A stretch of DNA of 64,000 nt, taken from Pseudocalidococcus sp964653145. Lineage in GTDB: Bacteria; Cyanobacteriota; Cyanobacteriia; Thermosynechococcales; Thermosynechococcaceae. Location: contig CAZZCG010000017.1 of the NCBI GenBank assembly GCA_964653145.1, positions 1-64,000 of the forward strand, written 5' to 3'. Shown here in pieces: positions 8,315-16,602 of the stretch (position 1 is the stretch's first letter; every line of letters begins with the position of its first letter). Under the pieces are notes generated by a model. It saw nothing but the letters and a program-made list of their open reading frames with translations. It did no database searches and was not told where the DNA came from. The position numbers were made by a program, and so were the translations under genes.

Positions 8315-9085
8315 ATGAACGAAAAAACTGAATTACCGGCTGTCCTACCTGGGCCTACGGTAAAGTCCTTTCCACAGCTTTTTTGGGGACTGGTGGCCAT
8401 TGCGATTTCCTTAACCCTAGCCAGTGGGATCGGGGCCGTGGCAATTCGCTCCCTCCGCAGTGGCGAGACCTTGACCGTCATTGGTTCTGCCAAACGGCCG
8501 ATTCGTGCGGATCATGTGGTCTGGCGTAGTTCCGTCTCCAGTCAACAACCCACCTTGGCCCAGGCCTTCCAAGAGGTTAAACGCTACACCGAACAGGTCC
8601 AGGCCTATCTAAAGTCACAAAATATTCCCGCTGAGCAAATCACCCTCAGTGCTGTTTCCACCGAGCCCATCCCTGAATACATCAACAACAATCCCACTGG
8701 GCGCACCTTAGCCTATCGGTTGGTGCAAAGCTTTGAAGTGAGTTCCCCGGATGTGGATCAGATTGCCGCCATTTCCCGCTCGAGTACAGACCTAATCAAT
8801 GAGGGGGTTCCCTTGGTTTCGGATCCGCCCCGGTACCTTTACACCAATCTCAGTCAACTCCGGGTTGAGATGATTAAGGAAGCCACTGAAGACGCCAAAG
8901 TTCGGGCCGATGCCATTGCTGGGGTAACGGGGAGTAGAGTCGGATCTGTTCGCCAGGCTGAGACCGATGCCTTTCAAATCACTGCCCGCTATTCCACGGA
9001 TGTCATTAACAGTGGCTCCTATGATACCCAGACCATTGACAAGGACATTACCGCCGTGATTTCTGTAACCTTTTCCGTGGACTAA
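8315..9085 (+). CDS. SIMPL-domain (DUF541) membrane-anchored protein
   Basis: A 256-residue protein with one N-terminal hydrophobic segment (about 22-45) and a periplasm-facing SIMPL/DUF541 domain. The domain begins ETLTVIGSAKRPIRADHVVWR and ends with KDITAVISVTFSVD. The repeated [V]xxxFEVSSPDVDQIAAIS and ATEDAKVRADAIAGVTGSRVGSVRQ pieces are typical of this family (E. coli YggE, Brucella BP26), whose members are envelope proteins of uncertain role, sometimes linked to oxidative stress. It has its own upstream region and no operon partner. Confidence 0.85.
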   Translation: MNEKTELPAVLPGPTVKSFPQLFWGLVAIAISLTLASGIGAVAIRSLRSGETLTVIGSAKRPIRADHVVWRSSVSSQQPTLAQAFQEVKRYTEQVQAYLKSQNIPAEQITLSAVSTEPIPEYINNNPTGRTLAYRLVQSFEVSSPDVDQIAAISRSSTDLINEGVPLVSDPPRYLYTNLSQLRVEMIKEATEDAKVRADAIAGVTGSRVGSVRQAETDAFQITARYSTDVINSGSYDTQTIDKDITAVISVTFSVD

Positions 9086-9210
9086 GTCAGGGGCAACGAA
9101 TTAACCCGAGGGGCTTGGGGGCTCGTCAAAGTTCAGCGTCTTAGTTATAAACATTTGTAAACATTGCCGCTACACTAATGAGAGACTAAAATTCTGGCAA
9201 TCACTTCCAT

Positions 9211-9224
9211 ATATCAATTGATAT
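9211..9224. promoter_or_regulatory. 14-bp perfect palindrome upstream of cruF
   Basis: ATATCAATTGATAT is a perfect dyad lying 37 nt before the cruF ATG, followed by six T residues. Its AT-rich, symmetric form fits an operator for a dimeric regulator; it matches neither an NtcA nor a LexA box that I know. Confidence 0.35.
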
Positions 9225-9261
9225 TTTTTGACTGCCCATTGCCTACTGTGGAACTCACCCT

Positions 9262-10197
9262 ATGAAGCCCCTCATCCTTGCTGAACGCATAAGCCTGATT
9301 GCCCATGTCCTTGCGATGACGTTTGGCCTGGCAGGATTGCTGTTAGTGGTGCCCCATCCGGAATTTATCTTGGCCTTGCCCAGTTGGGGTCAGCAGTTGT
9401 TTCAACTGAGTATGGGGACAGGCGGGGTGGTTTACATCATCTTCGGAGCTGCCGCCATTGCCCTCCATGGCTATCGTCACTTTGGGGCCGCAAAACTTTG
9501 GGGATTTTTAATTCCAGCGGTGACTATTTCTTTGAGTAGTGAACTTTTGGGTACTAGCACCGGTTTTCCCTTTGGGCATTACGGCTATCTCAGTGGTCTT
9601 GGGTATAAAATTGCCGGTCTGGTGCCATTCACAATTCCCCTGTCTTGGTTCTACATGGGCCTGGCGACGTTTGTGCTGGCCTACTCTGGTTTTATTTCCC
9701 AGGGCCTGGTGCGGTCACGAATGGCAGGGATTGGTGCAGCTCTAGGAACGGTGGGCTTAGCAGCAGTTTTATTGACGGCTTGGGATTTTGTGTTAGATCC
9801 GGCCATGAGTCAGACTAGTATTCCCTTCTGGCAGTTTCAGGAAGTGGGGGCGTTTTTTGGTATGCCCTATCGGAATATTCTTGGTTGGACTGGGACTGGG
9901 GCGGTGTTCATGGCCGTGGGGATGTTTTTCTGGCGTACCCAACCGATTGTCATCACCCAGGCTCAATTAACCGTACCGATGGTGATTTATCTAGTGAATT
10001 TTGCCTTTGGCGCGATCATTACCCTCACCTCCTTAGATCAGCGGTTTATGATTCCATCCTTGATTGGCCTGGTGATTGGGGTTGTACCTGTTATTTGGCT
10101 CTGGGTTAAGGCCCCGTTAATTTCTCCCCTGCCAATCGCCCCTGAATCCCTAGCTGAAACCCCCGAAAGCCTTCCCGTCCCCCTTGTCTCTAAATAA
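9262..10197 (+). CDS. cruF: Gamma-carotene 1'-hydroxylase CruF
   Basis: CruF hydrates the psi end of gamma-carotene-type intermediates at C-1' on the way to the glycosylated carotenoid myxoxanthophyll (and related 2'-glycosides). The 311-residue protein is polytopic with about eight hydrophobic segments and shows the DUF422 carotenoid-hydratase pattern: SSELLGTSTGFPFGHYGY, followed by TAWDFVLDPAMS and the aromatic stretch PFWQFQEVGAFFGMPYRNILGW. The assignment is supported by the overlapping downstream gene, which encodes the expected glycosyltransferase CruG. Upstream there is a 14-bp palindrome but no clear -35/-10 pair. Confidence 0.9.
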   Translation: MKPLILAERISLIAHVLAMTFGLAGLLLVVPHPEFILALPSWGQQLFQLSMGTGGVVYIIFGAAAIALHGYRHFGAAKLWGFLIPAVTISLSSELLGTSTGFPFGHYGYLSGLGYKIAGLVPFTIPLSWFYMGLATFVLAYSGFISQGLVRSRMAGIGAALGTVGLAAVLLTAWDFVLDPAMSQTSIPFWQFQEVGAFFGMPYRNILGWTGTGAVFMAVGMFFWRTQPIVITQAQLTVPMVIYLVNFAFGAIITLTSLDQRFMIPSLIGLVIGVVPVIWLWVKAPLISPLPIAPESLAETPESLPVPLVSK

Positions 10198-11401
10198 TTT
10201 GACTCAGCCCGACTTAATTCCTTGGTTGGCTCCAGGCCTGTTAGCAATCCTTGTGTTACAGGTACCTGCTTTTTTCATCCTCCTAGCCCGCCTACTCCCT
10301 GGCATTCGCCGCCCTGCTCCCCTGACACCGGCCCGTTCAACCCCGGAAGACTTAGCCCAGGTGAGTGTTGTTTTACCGACCTTGAATGAAGCTCTGCGCT
10401 TGGGGCCTTGCTTAGGGGGATTAAGTCGGCAGGGGTATGAGGTGCGGGAAATTACGGTTGTGGATAGCCACTCCCAAGACGGTACTGCCGAGCTCGTCCA
10501 AGCTGCCCAGGCCCAGGATCCTCGAATCAGACTCAAACCGGATCCGCCATTACCCCCCGATTGGGTGGGTCGCCCCTGGGCTTTGCAGAATGGTTATTTA
10601 ATGAGCAGCCCTAACTCTGAGTGGATATTAGGCATCGACGCCGATATTCGCCCTCAACCCGGATTAGTCGCCAGCCTTGTCCAAACCGCCCGGTCGGAAA
10701 ACCTGGATGTCATCGCTCTGTCGCCAAAATTTATCCTCAAATATCCTGGGGAATGGTGGTTGCAGCCAGCCCTATTGATGACGCTAATTTATCGATTTGG
10801 GCCTGGGTCTGCGGTGGAAACCCATCCAGAGCGGGCCTTAACCAATGGGCAATGTTTACTGATCCGCCGGGCACTTCTGGATCAGATTGGTGGTTATACT
10901 TGTGCCCAAACATCCTTTTGTGACGATGTCAGCTTGGTGCGGGAATGTGTGGCTCAAGGGGGGCGGGTGGCCTTTCGGGATGGGCAAAACCTCATTCAAG
11001 TCCGAATGTACGAGGGATTGAGGGAAACCTGGCGGGAATGGGGGCGTTCCTTGGATTTGAAGGATGCCACACCAAAGGGTCAACTCTGGGGAGATGTCTG
11101 GTTTTTGACGATGGTGCAAGGGCTGCCCATTTTACTCACCCTCAAATTGTCTTTGTTGGCCCTACTGGGAGTTCGCTTTTTAACCCTGGATATACTTTTA
11201 GGCCTAAACCTGACTTTAGTGTTAATCCGTTGGGGCATGGTGGTGGCAGTATCAGGTTCCTATGTGGCAGGCCCAGGCCTGGGGTTATTGTGGCTGTCCC
11301 CATTGGCAGATCTTTTCGCAGTTTGGCGAATTTTCCTGTCGTCTATCCAGCAACCCAGAACATGGCGCGGTCGAAATTATAACTTGCCCGCATCCCCTTA
11401 A
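10184..11401 (+). CDS. cruG: Carotenoid 2-O-glycosyltransferase CruG
   Basis: CruG attaches the sugar of myxoxanthophyll to the 2'-hydroxyl. The 405-residue protein has an N-terminal hydrophobic anchor (about 14-35) and a GT-A family 2 domain (SVVLPTLNEALRLGPCL, VVDSHSQDGT, the acidic GIDADIRPQPGL, FCDDVSLVREC, and QVRMYEGLRETWREWGRSL). Three hydrophobic segments at the C-terminus make it membrane-associated. The start is taken as the TTG at 10184, giving a 14-bp overlap with cruF and thus translational coupling; another TTG at 10199 is possible. The pairing of cruF and cruG is characteristic of cyanobacteria. Confidence 0.88.
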   Translation: MSLNNLTQPDLIPWLAPGLLAILVLQVPAFFILLARLLPGIRRPAPLTPARSTPEDLAQVSVVLPTLNEALRLGPCLGGLSRQGYEVREITVVDSHSQDGTAELVQAAQAQDPRIRLKPDPPLPPDWVGRPWALQNGYLMSSPNSEWILGIDADIRPQPGLVASLVQTARSENLDVIALSPKFILKYPGEWWLQPALLMTLIYRFGPGSAVETHPERALTNGQCLLIRRALLDQIGGYTCAQTSFCDDVSLVRECVAQGGRVAFRDGQNLIQVRMYEGLRETWREWGRSLDLKDATPKGQLWGDVWFLTMVQGLPILLTLKLSLLALLGVRFLTLDILLGLNLTLVLIRWGMVVAVSGSYVAGPGLGLLWLSPLADLFAVWRIFLSSIQQPRTWRGRNYNLPASP

Positions 11402-11425
11402 CTGATCCAGTTTCATCACCCCCCA

Positions 11426-11703
11426 TCATGACTCCCCATTTACCACCAGGCCATGGGCGGTTAAATCCGCTAATAGAGCTTGCATATCGGCAGTTAATTG
11501 GGATTCAGACACCTCAAATTCCATCAATAAGGCAGCAATAATTTGCGAATAGTCTTGCTTTGCAGCCAATAGCTCCCAAAAGCGCTTGCCCACATCTTTG
11601 AGGCCGAAATAAATTCCTTGATTTAAATCTAAAACACCAGTTCATCATCCACTTCTTGAAAAACAATGTGAGTTGGGATCCTGTACTGCGGCGCGCTAGT
11701 CAT
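11426..11703 (-). pseudogene. PqqD-family (RRE-like) protein, frameshifted
   Basis: Starting at the ATG 11703, the frame encodes MTSAPQYRIPTHIVFQEVDD then ELVF and hits a TAG. Inserting one T into the TTTT run at about 11632 restores a continuous frame: DLNQGIYFGLKDVGKRFWEL, then a helical stretch (LAAKQDYSQIIAALLMEF, and so on) to a TGA at 11426-11428. The rejoined 93-residue product matches the PqqD/RiPP-recognition-element pattern (leading beta strands with DLNxGxYFGL, winged-helix tail with ALLADLTAHGLV). PqqD-like domains bind precursor peptides for modifying enzymes. Either this is a real frameshift mutation or a sequencing error in a homopolymer; the damaged neighbour at 11741 favours decay. 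Confidence 0.75.
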
Positions 11704-11740
11704 GGAGTTCGTGCCTTTAGTTAAAGACTGTATGGGTTTA

Positions 11741-12084
11741 CTATAATTTGCCCAATTTGCCGAAAATGGTCGATGCTCTCCCCCAACATTTAAGCCGAGG
11801 AGCCACATAGCGTTGCATGCTCAGTTCAAAAAAAGCCTGGGGCCCTGCGAGGGGTTCAATTGCCAGGGTTTTCGCTTCGGCAAGGGAATACAGGGCAGTT
11901 AGGGGGATGGTGCGTTGGCTAAATCCAGCATTGAGTCGATATGCTTTTGTGTCGTAGTGGGCATAAAGATTTCGCAGGGTCTGCAGATTCAGGCCTAGGG
12001 CCGTGGCAGTGTCTGGCCAAAGCTTGAGTTGGGGATATTCAGGAATGACGGTGATCGGGCCTAGGAGGGTAAAAGTTCTGGTAC
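11741..12084 (-). pseudogene. HPr-kinase-related serine kinase, C-terminal fragment
   Basis: An open stretch without a start codon encodes FTLLGPITVIPEYPQLKLWP, then DTATALGLN, a region rich in Leu/Arg, and TALYSLAEAKTLAIEPLAGP followed by QAFFELSMQRYVAPRL. The PQLKLWPD...ALGL and LAE...IEPL features are those of HprK-related proteins encoded next to PqqD-like genes in several bacteria. The N-terminal part with the P-loop is absent: upstream, the frame is interrupted at about 12084 and only unrelated-looking short frames follow. The gene order (kinase then PqqD, same strand) supports the call. It appears to be a relic and is unlikely to be functional. Confidence 0.65.
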
Positions 12085-12307
12085 TTCAAATTCCGAGGTA
12101 AGGGTGAGGTGAAAAACATACTGGCCTGGGGAAATGGGCAAGTCTTTGGGTTGAATCCCCGCGCTGTAGCAGGAAAGTTCTCCTTAGCCCTTAGCCCGGC
12201 CAGTAATTTCGAGCGCACCGAATTCCCATGGACACCATGAACAGACCAGCCATGCCGCGACTCGATGATGCCTATAATGACTTACGCAGTTACCGCAAAC
12301 TCCACCC
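12085..12307. other. Degraded spacer with coding-like remnants
   Basis: On the minus strand a frame between about 12180 and 12061 reads ELSCYSAGIQPKDLPISPGQ followed by YVFHLTLTSEFEVPELLP and a stop, which looks like the end of a broken gene I cannot name. On the plus strand a 27-codon frame starts at 12228 and ends in an ATGA overlap with the methyltransferase start at 12308. No intact gene is supported. Confidence 0.4.
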
Positions 12308-13510
12308 ATGAGCCACGATCCCGTTACAGCGGCCGTTCAAAAACTTTACGACACCTACCCCTTTCCCCCAGAACCCTTATCAAACGAACCTCCCCTGGGA
12401 TTTAATTGGCGTTGGAGTTGGCCAGCTGCCTACGAGTTTTGCACAGGACAGCTACCGGAATCTGATCAAATTTCAATCCTCGATGCTGGCTGTGGGACAG
12501 GGGTCAGTACGGAATATTTAGCCCATCTCAACCCCCAGGCCAGGATTACGGCCATTGATATTAGTTCTGGAGCCCTCAGCATTGCCCAAGAGCGGATTCA
12601 AAGACTCGGCGCCACCCACGTTAGTTTTCACCAGGCCAGTATTTTAGATGACAACCTGGAACTGCCAGGCCCCTTTGATTTGATTAATTCCGTCGGCGTT
12701 TTGCACCATTTGCGGGATCCGGAACGGGGTCTGAAAAACTTAGCAAAACACCTGAAACCCGGCGGCATTTTCCATATTTTCGTCTATGGGGAATTGGGCC
12801 GGTGGGAAATTAGCTTAATGCAGAGGGCGCTGAATCTATTGCAGGGGGATCAGCCAGGGGACTTTAGGGATGGGGTGCAGTTGGGACGCGCACTGTTTGC
12901 CGCCTTACCGGAACACAATCGTCTGAAGCAACGGGAGACAGAACGCTGGGCCCAGGAAAATCTTCGGGATGAATGCTTTGCCGACATGTACCTCCACCCC
13001 CAGGAAGTCACCTACACCATTCCCAGTTTGTTTGCCTGGATTGCCAGCAGTGGCCTGGAATTTCTCGGCTTTTCTAATCCTGGTACTTGGCAACTGGAAC
13101 GGCTGTTGGGGACTAATCCCGAACTGATGCACCGGGCCCAAACTCTTTCCCCCCAGGAGCAATATCGCCTAGTGGAACTCTTAGATCCCAGCAGTATGAC
13201 CCACTTTGAGTTTTTCCTCGGTCGCCCCCCATTGCCCCACCACACCTGGATCAACCCGACCGACCTTTTAGCGGCGATTCCCCACATTCACCCCTGTATT
13301 GATGGCTGGCCCAGTCAGTGTGTCTTTAATTGCTTCTATGACCTGATCCATTTGAGTGATGTGGAATTTCAGTTTCTCCAGGCCTGTGCCAAAAACCAAT
13401 CCCAACCCCTTGGCCAACTGTTATCGACAAGCACACTTTCAAGGGAACAGGCCTATTCTCTGTGGGAACGCAAATTGATGACACTCTCACCGGGGCCTGG
13501 GAGCATTTAA
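12308..13510 (+). CDS. SAM-dependent methyltransferase with C-terminal extension
   Basis: A class I methyltransferase of 400 residues; substrate unknown. It begins with a segment found in many tRNA/lipid-type methyltransferases (AAVQKLYDTYPFPPEPLS), then shows motif I ILDAGCGTGVSTEYL, acidic ITAIDISSGAL, and motif IV-like INSVGVLHHLRDPERGL. The C-terminal half has LVELLDPSSMTHFEFFLGRP, matching in layout the C-terminal part of the methyltransferase at 6633. A 27-codon frame upstream overlaps its ATG by four bases. Immediately upstream are broken PqqD-like and HprK-like genes, so it may be the survivor of a larger peptide- or metabolite-modifying cluster; that is inference. Confidence 0.85.
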   Translation: MSHDPVTAAVQKLYDTYPFPPEPLSNEPPLGFNWRWSWPAAYEFCTGQLPESDQISILDAGCGTGVSTEYLAHLNPQARITAIDISSGALSIAQERIQRLGATHVSFHQASILDDNLELPGPFDLINSVGVLHHLRDPERGLKNLAKHLKPGGIFHIFVYGELGRWEISLMQRALNLLQGDQPGDFRDGVQLGRALFAALPEHNRLKQRETERWAQENLRDECFADMYLHPQEVTYTIPSLFAWIASSGLEFLGFSNPGTWQLERLLGTNPELMHRAQTLSPQEQYRLVELLDPSSMTHFEFFLGRPPLPHHTWINPTDLLAAIPHIHPCIDGWPSQCVFNCFYDLIHLSDVEFQFLQACAKNQSQPLGQLLSTSTLSREQAYSLWERKLMTLSPGPGSI

Positions 13511-13535
13511 TTTCTACTGTCAAGAAGTCAATGAA

Positions 13536-13961
13536 TTATTCTGTCTGGCTGGGGTCTGGGGAGGCTGGGGCCTGGGATTGGGGATCCAGTTCATCCAGGG
13601 CTTGAATTAATAACCGCTGGGCCATCAAACTCCATCCGCGCTTCTGTACCTTAATGGCTATAAATCCACCAATGAATGTCGCCAACAGGTCTAGGGGTTG
13701 TTGCCATGAAATCCCCAGCAATAGCCCCAGGCCAGCAATCCCCCAAAATGGAAGTGCAACCGTTTGCCGTTGATCCACCAACAGACGACTGAAAAAATCC
13801 GTGGGAAACTCAGCCATTAAATCTGCTTTGATCTGCCGTTGTTGAGCCAAGGGCACTGAGAGGGCAATTTTCCGGCGGAGTTTTTCCAATTTGCGGGCAT
13901 CGGTACTGTACTGAGTCAGTTCATCTTCTGCCATCATCATCAATCGTTCTTTTTCGGCCAT
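13536..13961 (-). CDS. Small membrane protein of unknown function
   Basis: I do not recognise this 141-residue protein. It has a charged helical N-terminus (residues 1-65, rich in Lys/Arg/Glu), two hydrophobic segments (about 68-84 and 88-104: ALPFWGIAGLGLLLGIS and PLDLLATFIGGFIAIKV), a basic linker and a short helical tail ending in a Pro/Ser-rich segment. That layout suggests an integral membrane protein with cytoplasmic ends. It lies convergent to the methyltransferase (25-bp gap) and 67 bp downstream of psb28 on the same strand, so it may be read through from psb28. Confidence 0.65.
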   Translation of the reverse strand: MAEKERLMMMAEDELTQYSTDARKLEKLRRKIALSVPLAQQRQIKADLMAEFPTDFFSRLLVDQRQTVALPFWGIAGLGLLLGISWQQPLDLLATFIGGFIAIKVQKRGWSLMAQRLLIQALDELDPQSQAPASPDPSQTE

Positions 13962-14028
13962 GATCTGAACCTACACAGGACGGAATTACGAATGCAGCTA
14001 GGATTTCGGTCAGACCCGGACTCAACCC

Positions 14029-14361
14029 TCAGGACTGATTCAGGCCCAGGCCATGGGTAGCCGCATAGCGATCCATAAACCGAATAAATCGATCCCAGTC
14101 CGCTAAATTTCGGATTGTATAGGTGGCTTCAATGGCGGTGACTTGACCATTGATAAACTTGGCGTTGACGTCGCGGGTCACAATTTCCCCTTCTTCATCC
14201 ACCATGTACATGCCATTGATTTCGAGGTTACCCTCCTGGACAATTTTAGGGTTATCAAAATAAAAATAAGCCCGCCCATTGGTACCATCTTTTGACCGAG
14301 TTAGGCGCACATCCGGCACAATTTCTTCATTAACGCCGCGAATAAATTGAATTTCTGCCAT
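14029..14361 (-). CDS. psb28: Photosystem II assembly protein Psb28
   Basis: Psb28 is a small soluble protein that binds the cytoplasmic face of photosystem II assembly intermediates near CP47 and acts in assembly, repair and chlorophyll-protein synthesis. The 110-residue product has the full family pattern: MAEIQFIRGVNEEIVPDVRL at the start, a GRAYFYFDNP segment, MYMVDEEGEIVTRDVNAKFI and TYTIRNLADWDRFIRFMDRY near the end. Length is normal. Its ATG lies 64 bp after the stop of the alpha/beta-hydrolase gene on the same strand. Confidence 0.96.
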   Translation of the reverse strand: MAEIQFIRGVNEEIVPDVRLTRSKDGTNGRAYFYFDNPKIVQEGNLEINGMYMVDEEGEIVTRDVNAKFINGQVTAIEATYTIRNLADWDRFIRFMDRYAATHGLGLNQS

Positions 14362-14425
14362 GGGAATGCCAACAATTTTTTGTATCTCTTTAGAATACCT
14401 GGATTTGACAACCCATTCGTCCCAG

Positions 14426-15316
14426 CTATTGGGGGAGCATGGGCAGGAAATAGGCCTCTAAATGGGCAATCACTGGGGCCGGCAATTCCAGGTGTGGCAG
14501 TACACCCGCGGTGGGAATCCCATAGAATCCCTGAATGGCCTGGGTATTGAGTTTGGCTAGACGGTGCCCAACTTCAAGTGCATTAAACCGTGACTTTTCC
14601 CCCCAAATTAGAACTGTGGGAACGGTCAATTGGGCCATGTAGCGGGACAAATCAAAGCACAAATCCCCCCGCAGAGATGCCAGGGCCGCGTATTCCGCAC
14701 CGGGTTGTTGGGCCGACTCCAGGTAGGCGTTGACAATGGCTGGGGTCAGTCGTTCCGGTTGGGCATAGATGAACTGCGTTAAAAAGTTTCGCACCGCTAT
14801 GGCATTCCCAGCCCCAAGGGTATAAATCACTTGATCCAGGCCTGGAGTTCCCGCCAACTGTGCCGCCACGCCTTGACCATAGTCATTACCAAAGTCACTA
14901 AAGCCCGTGGGGCCGACTAAACATAATCCGGAAAAAAGTTCAGGGGTTTGAATGGCTAACCGAATTACCAGGCCGGCGGTTAAGGATGAGGCAATCACGG
15001 CCACCGGAGCCCCAATGGTTTCAATCAAGCGGGTGATCATTTGCCAATAGTCCGGGGCCTGGTAGTCACGGGCCGGATGTGCCGATGCCCCCCAACCAAT
15101 TAAATCGGGAACATAGATGGGATAGCGTCCTGCAAAGGCTGGATAAACTTGGGCCCACTCGGCTTGGGAGGAACCACCCCCTAAACTATGGAGAAACAGT
15201 AACGGCGAGGATGATTGTGGTTGCCCCCAAAGGTCGGGATCAGGGGTGTAGTAGATCAGTTCGCCCAAGGGGGTGCTCAGGGCCTGGGGTTGGAAGCCAT
15301 AGGGAAGGGCAGTCAT
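14426..15316 (-). CDS. Alpha/beta-hydrolase fold protein with atypical nucleophile elbow
   Basis: A 296-residue alpha/beta-hydrolase, substrate unknown. It shows the oxyanion-hole strand LLFLHSLGGGSS (39-50), the VPDLIGWGASAHP loop (69-81) and the late catalytic-His region GVLPHLELP near the C-terminus. The nucleophile elbow reads AVIASSLTAGL (106-116), so the usual GxSxG is replaced by ASSLT with a Ser retained. I have seen this form in my recollection of cyanobacterial and plastid hydrolases. The ATG at 15316 gives the natural start; a TTG at 15340 would add eight residues. It lies between HtrA and psb28, all on the minus strand, 43 bp from HtrA's stop. Confidence 0.85.
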   Translation of the reverse strand: MTALPYGFQPQALSTPLGELIYYTPDPDLWGQPQSSSPLLFLHSLGGGSSQAEWAQVYPAFAGRYPIYVPDLIGWGASAHPARDYQAPDYWQMITRLIETIGAPVAVIASSLTAGLVIRLAIQTPELFSGLCLVGPTGFSDFGNDYGQGVAAQLAGTPGLDQVIYTLGAGNAIAVRNFLTQFIYAQPERLTPAIVNAYLESAQQPGAEYAALASLRGDLCFDLSRYMAQLTVPTVLIWGEKSRFNALEVGHRLAKLNTQAIQGFYGIPTAGVLPHLELPAPVIAHLEAYFLPMLPQ

Positions 15317-15359
15317 GGGCGTAAACTCGCAGGTGGGCAAAGGGCTGTAACAGGTTGAT

Positions 15360-16508
15360 TTAGTTGGGGACTAAGGTTTCCGGGGTAATGGCAATGGTCA
15401 GGGTTTGTCGTTGGCGTTGAAGTTCTAGGGTGACTTGACCATTATTGGGAGTTGCTTCCACCTGTTCCTGGATTTGTCGGGCTGTGGGCGTGGCCTGGTT
15501 ATTCACTTTGGCGATCCAATCTCCGGGTTGAACACCAGCCCGGGCTGCGGGGGAATCATCCAAAACCGCCACCACCACCACTCCCTGATCCTGGGTTAAT
15601 TGCCAACTGGGATTTTCTGCATTCATGGCCTGGCGCAAACTGGGATTGAGGTTCAACATCCGAATTCCGAGAAACAAATGCTGGGCCTGGCCCGTGGCGA
15701 TGATTTGTTCAGCAATCCGTTTGGCAGTGTTAATGGGAATGGCAAACCCCAGGCCCTGGGCCCCTTGAATAATCGCCGTATTCACCCCAACCACATCGCC
15801 CGTTTCGTTCAGCAGGGGGCCGCCGGAGTTACCGGGATTAATGGCCGCATCAGTTTGGATGTAACTGACCCGTTGATCCGCAGCCCCAATTTGATCGCTG
15901 GAGCGGCCGGTCGCGCTGACAATGCCCGCAGTGACTGTGTTACTCAACCCCAAGGGATTACCAATGGCAATGGCCCATTCCCCAACAACCAACTCATCGG
16001 AGTTTCCTAAATTGACAGTGGGCAAGTCCGTAGCTTCAATTTGAATCACCGCAATGTCAGTCAGCGCATCACTCCCCAAAACCTTGCCGGGAAATTGCCG
16101 CCCATCCGTGAGGGTCACAGTCACCGCCGTACTTTCCGCCACCACATGGGCATTGGTGAGGATTTTGCCATCGGCACTGAGGATAAAACCAGAACCTTTT
16201 CCTTGGGCAACATTTGGGGTCTGGGCCTGGGGGGAAAGGAGACCCTGATCAGCACGGGGGCGGGTTGTATCAATGCTGACAATGGCTGGCCCCACCCGAT
16301 CCACCACCGCAGAAATAAAGTTAGCTGGGGTAGTAGTGGTTGATTGCTCGACTCCAGGTAAGGTCAGTCCCGAGGATTCATTCTCAGGGGGAGATAAAGA
16401 CATACGACACGCCCCCAGGCCCCAAACCAGGCCCCAACCCGCCAAGGCCAGCACCCCAGACGTATACCTGTTCAACGACCGTCCCCTAACTGATCCTGAT
16501 TTATCCAT
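15360..16508 (-). CDS. Deg/HtrA-family serine protease with PDZ domain (lipoprotein-like)
   Basis: An envelope protease/chaperone of 382 residues for misfolded or damaged proteins. An N-terminal hydrophobic segment ends in WGLGACRMS, a plausible lipobox with Cys34, so it may be lipid-anchored. The trypsin-like domain has the triad His121 (LTNAHVV), Asp151 (ALTDIAVIQI) and Ser228 (NPGNSGGP), with AIGNPLGLSNTVTAGIVS before it. One PDZ domain follows (about 285-375: DSPAARAGVQPGDWIAKVN). Cyanobacteria usually have three paralogues (HtrA/DegP, HhoA, HhoB); I cannot say which this is. It is followed by the hydrolase 43 bp downstream. Confidence 0.93.
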   Translation of the reverse strand: MDKSGSVRGRSLNRYTSGVLALAGWGLVWGLGACRMSLSPPENESSGLTLPGVEQSTTTTPANFISAVVDRVGPAIVSIDTTRPRADQGLLSPQAQTPNVAQGKGSGFILSADGKILTNAHVVAESTAVTVTLTDGRQFPGKVLGSDALTDIAVIQIEATDLPTVNLGNSDELVVGEWAIAIGNPLGLSNTVTAGIVSATGRSSDQIGAADQRVSYIQTDAAINPGNSGGPLLNETGDVVGVNTAIIQGAQGLGFAIPINTAKRIAEQIIATGQAQHLFLGIRMLNLNPSLRQAMNAENPSWQLTQDQGVVVVAVLDDSPAARAGVQPGDWIAKVNNQATPTARQIQEQVEATPNNGQVTLELQRQRQTLTIAITPETLVPN

Positions 16509-16602
16509 AATTCCCTGGGCACAACTGTCCTCTTGTTTCCATGCTAGCCCCCATCCCAGGCCCCCGGTAAATGCCCAAACTCAACAGACTTTAGATTTAA
16601 AA

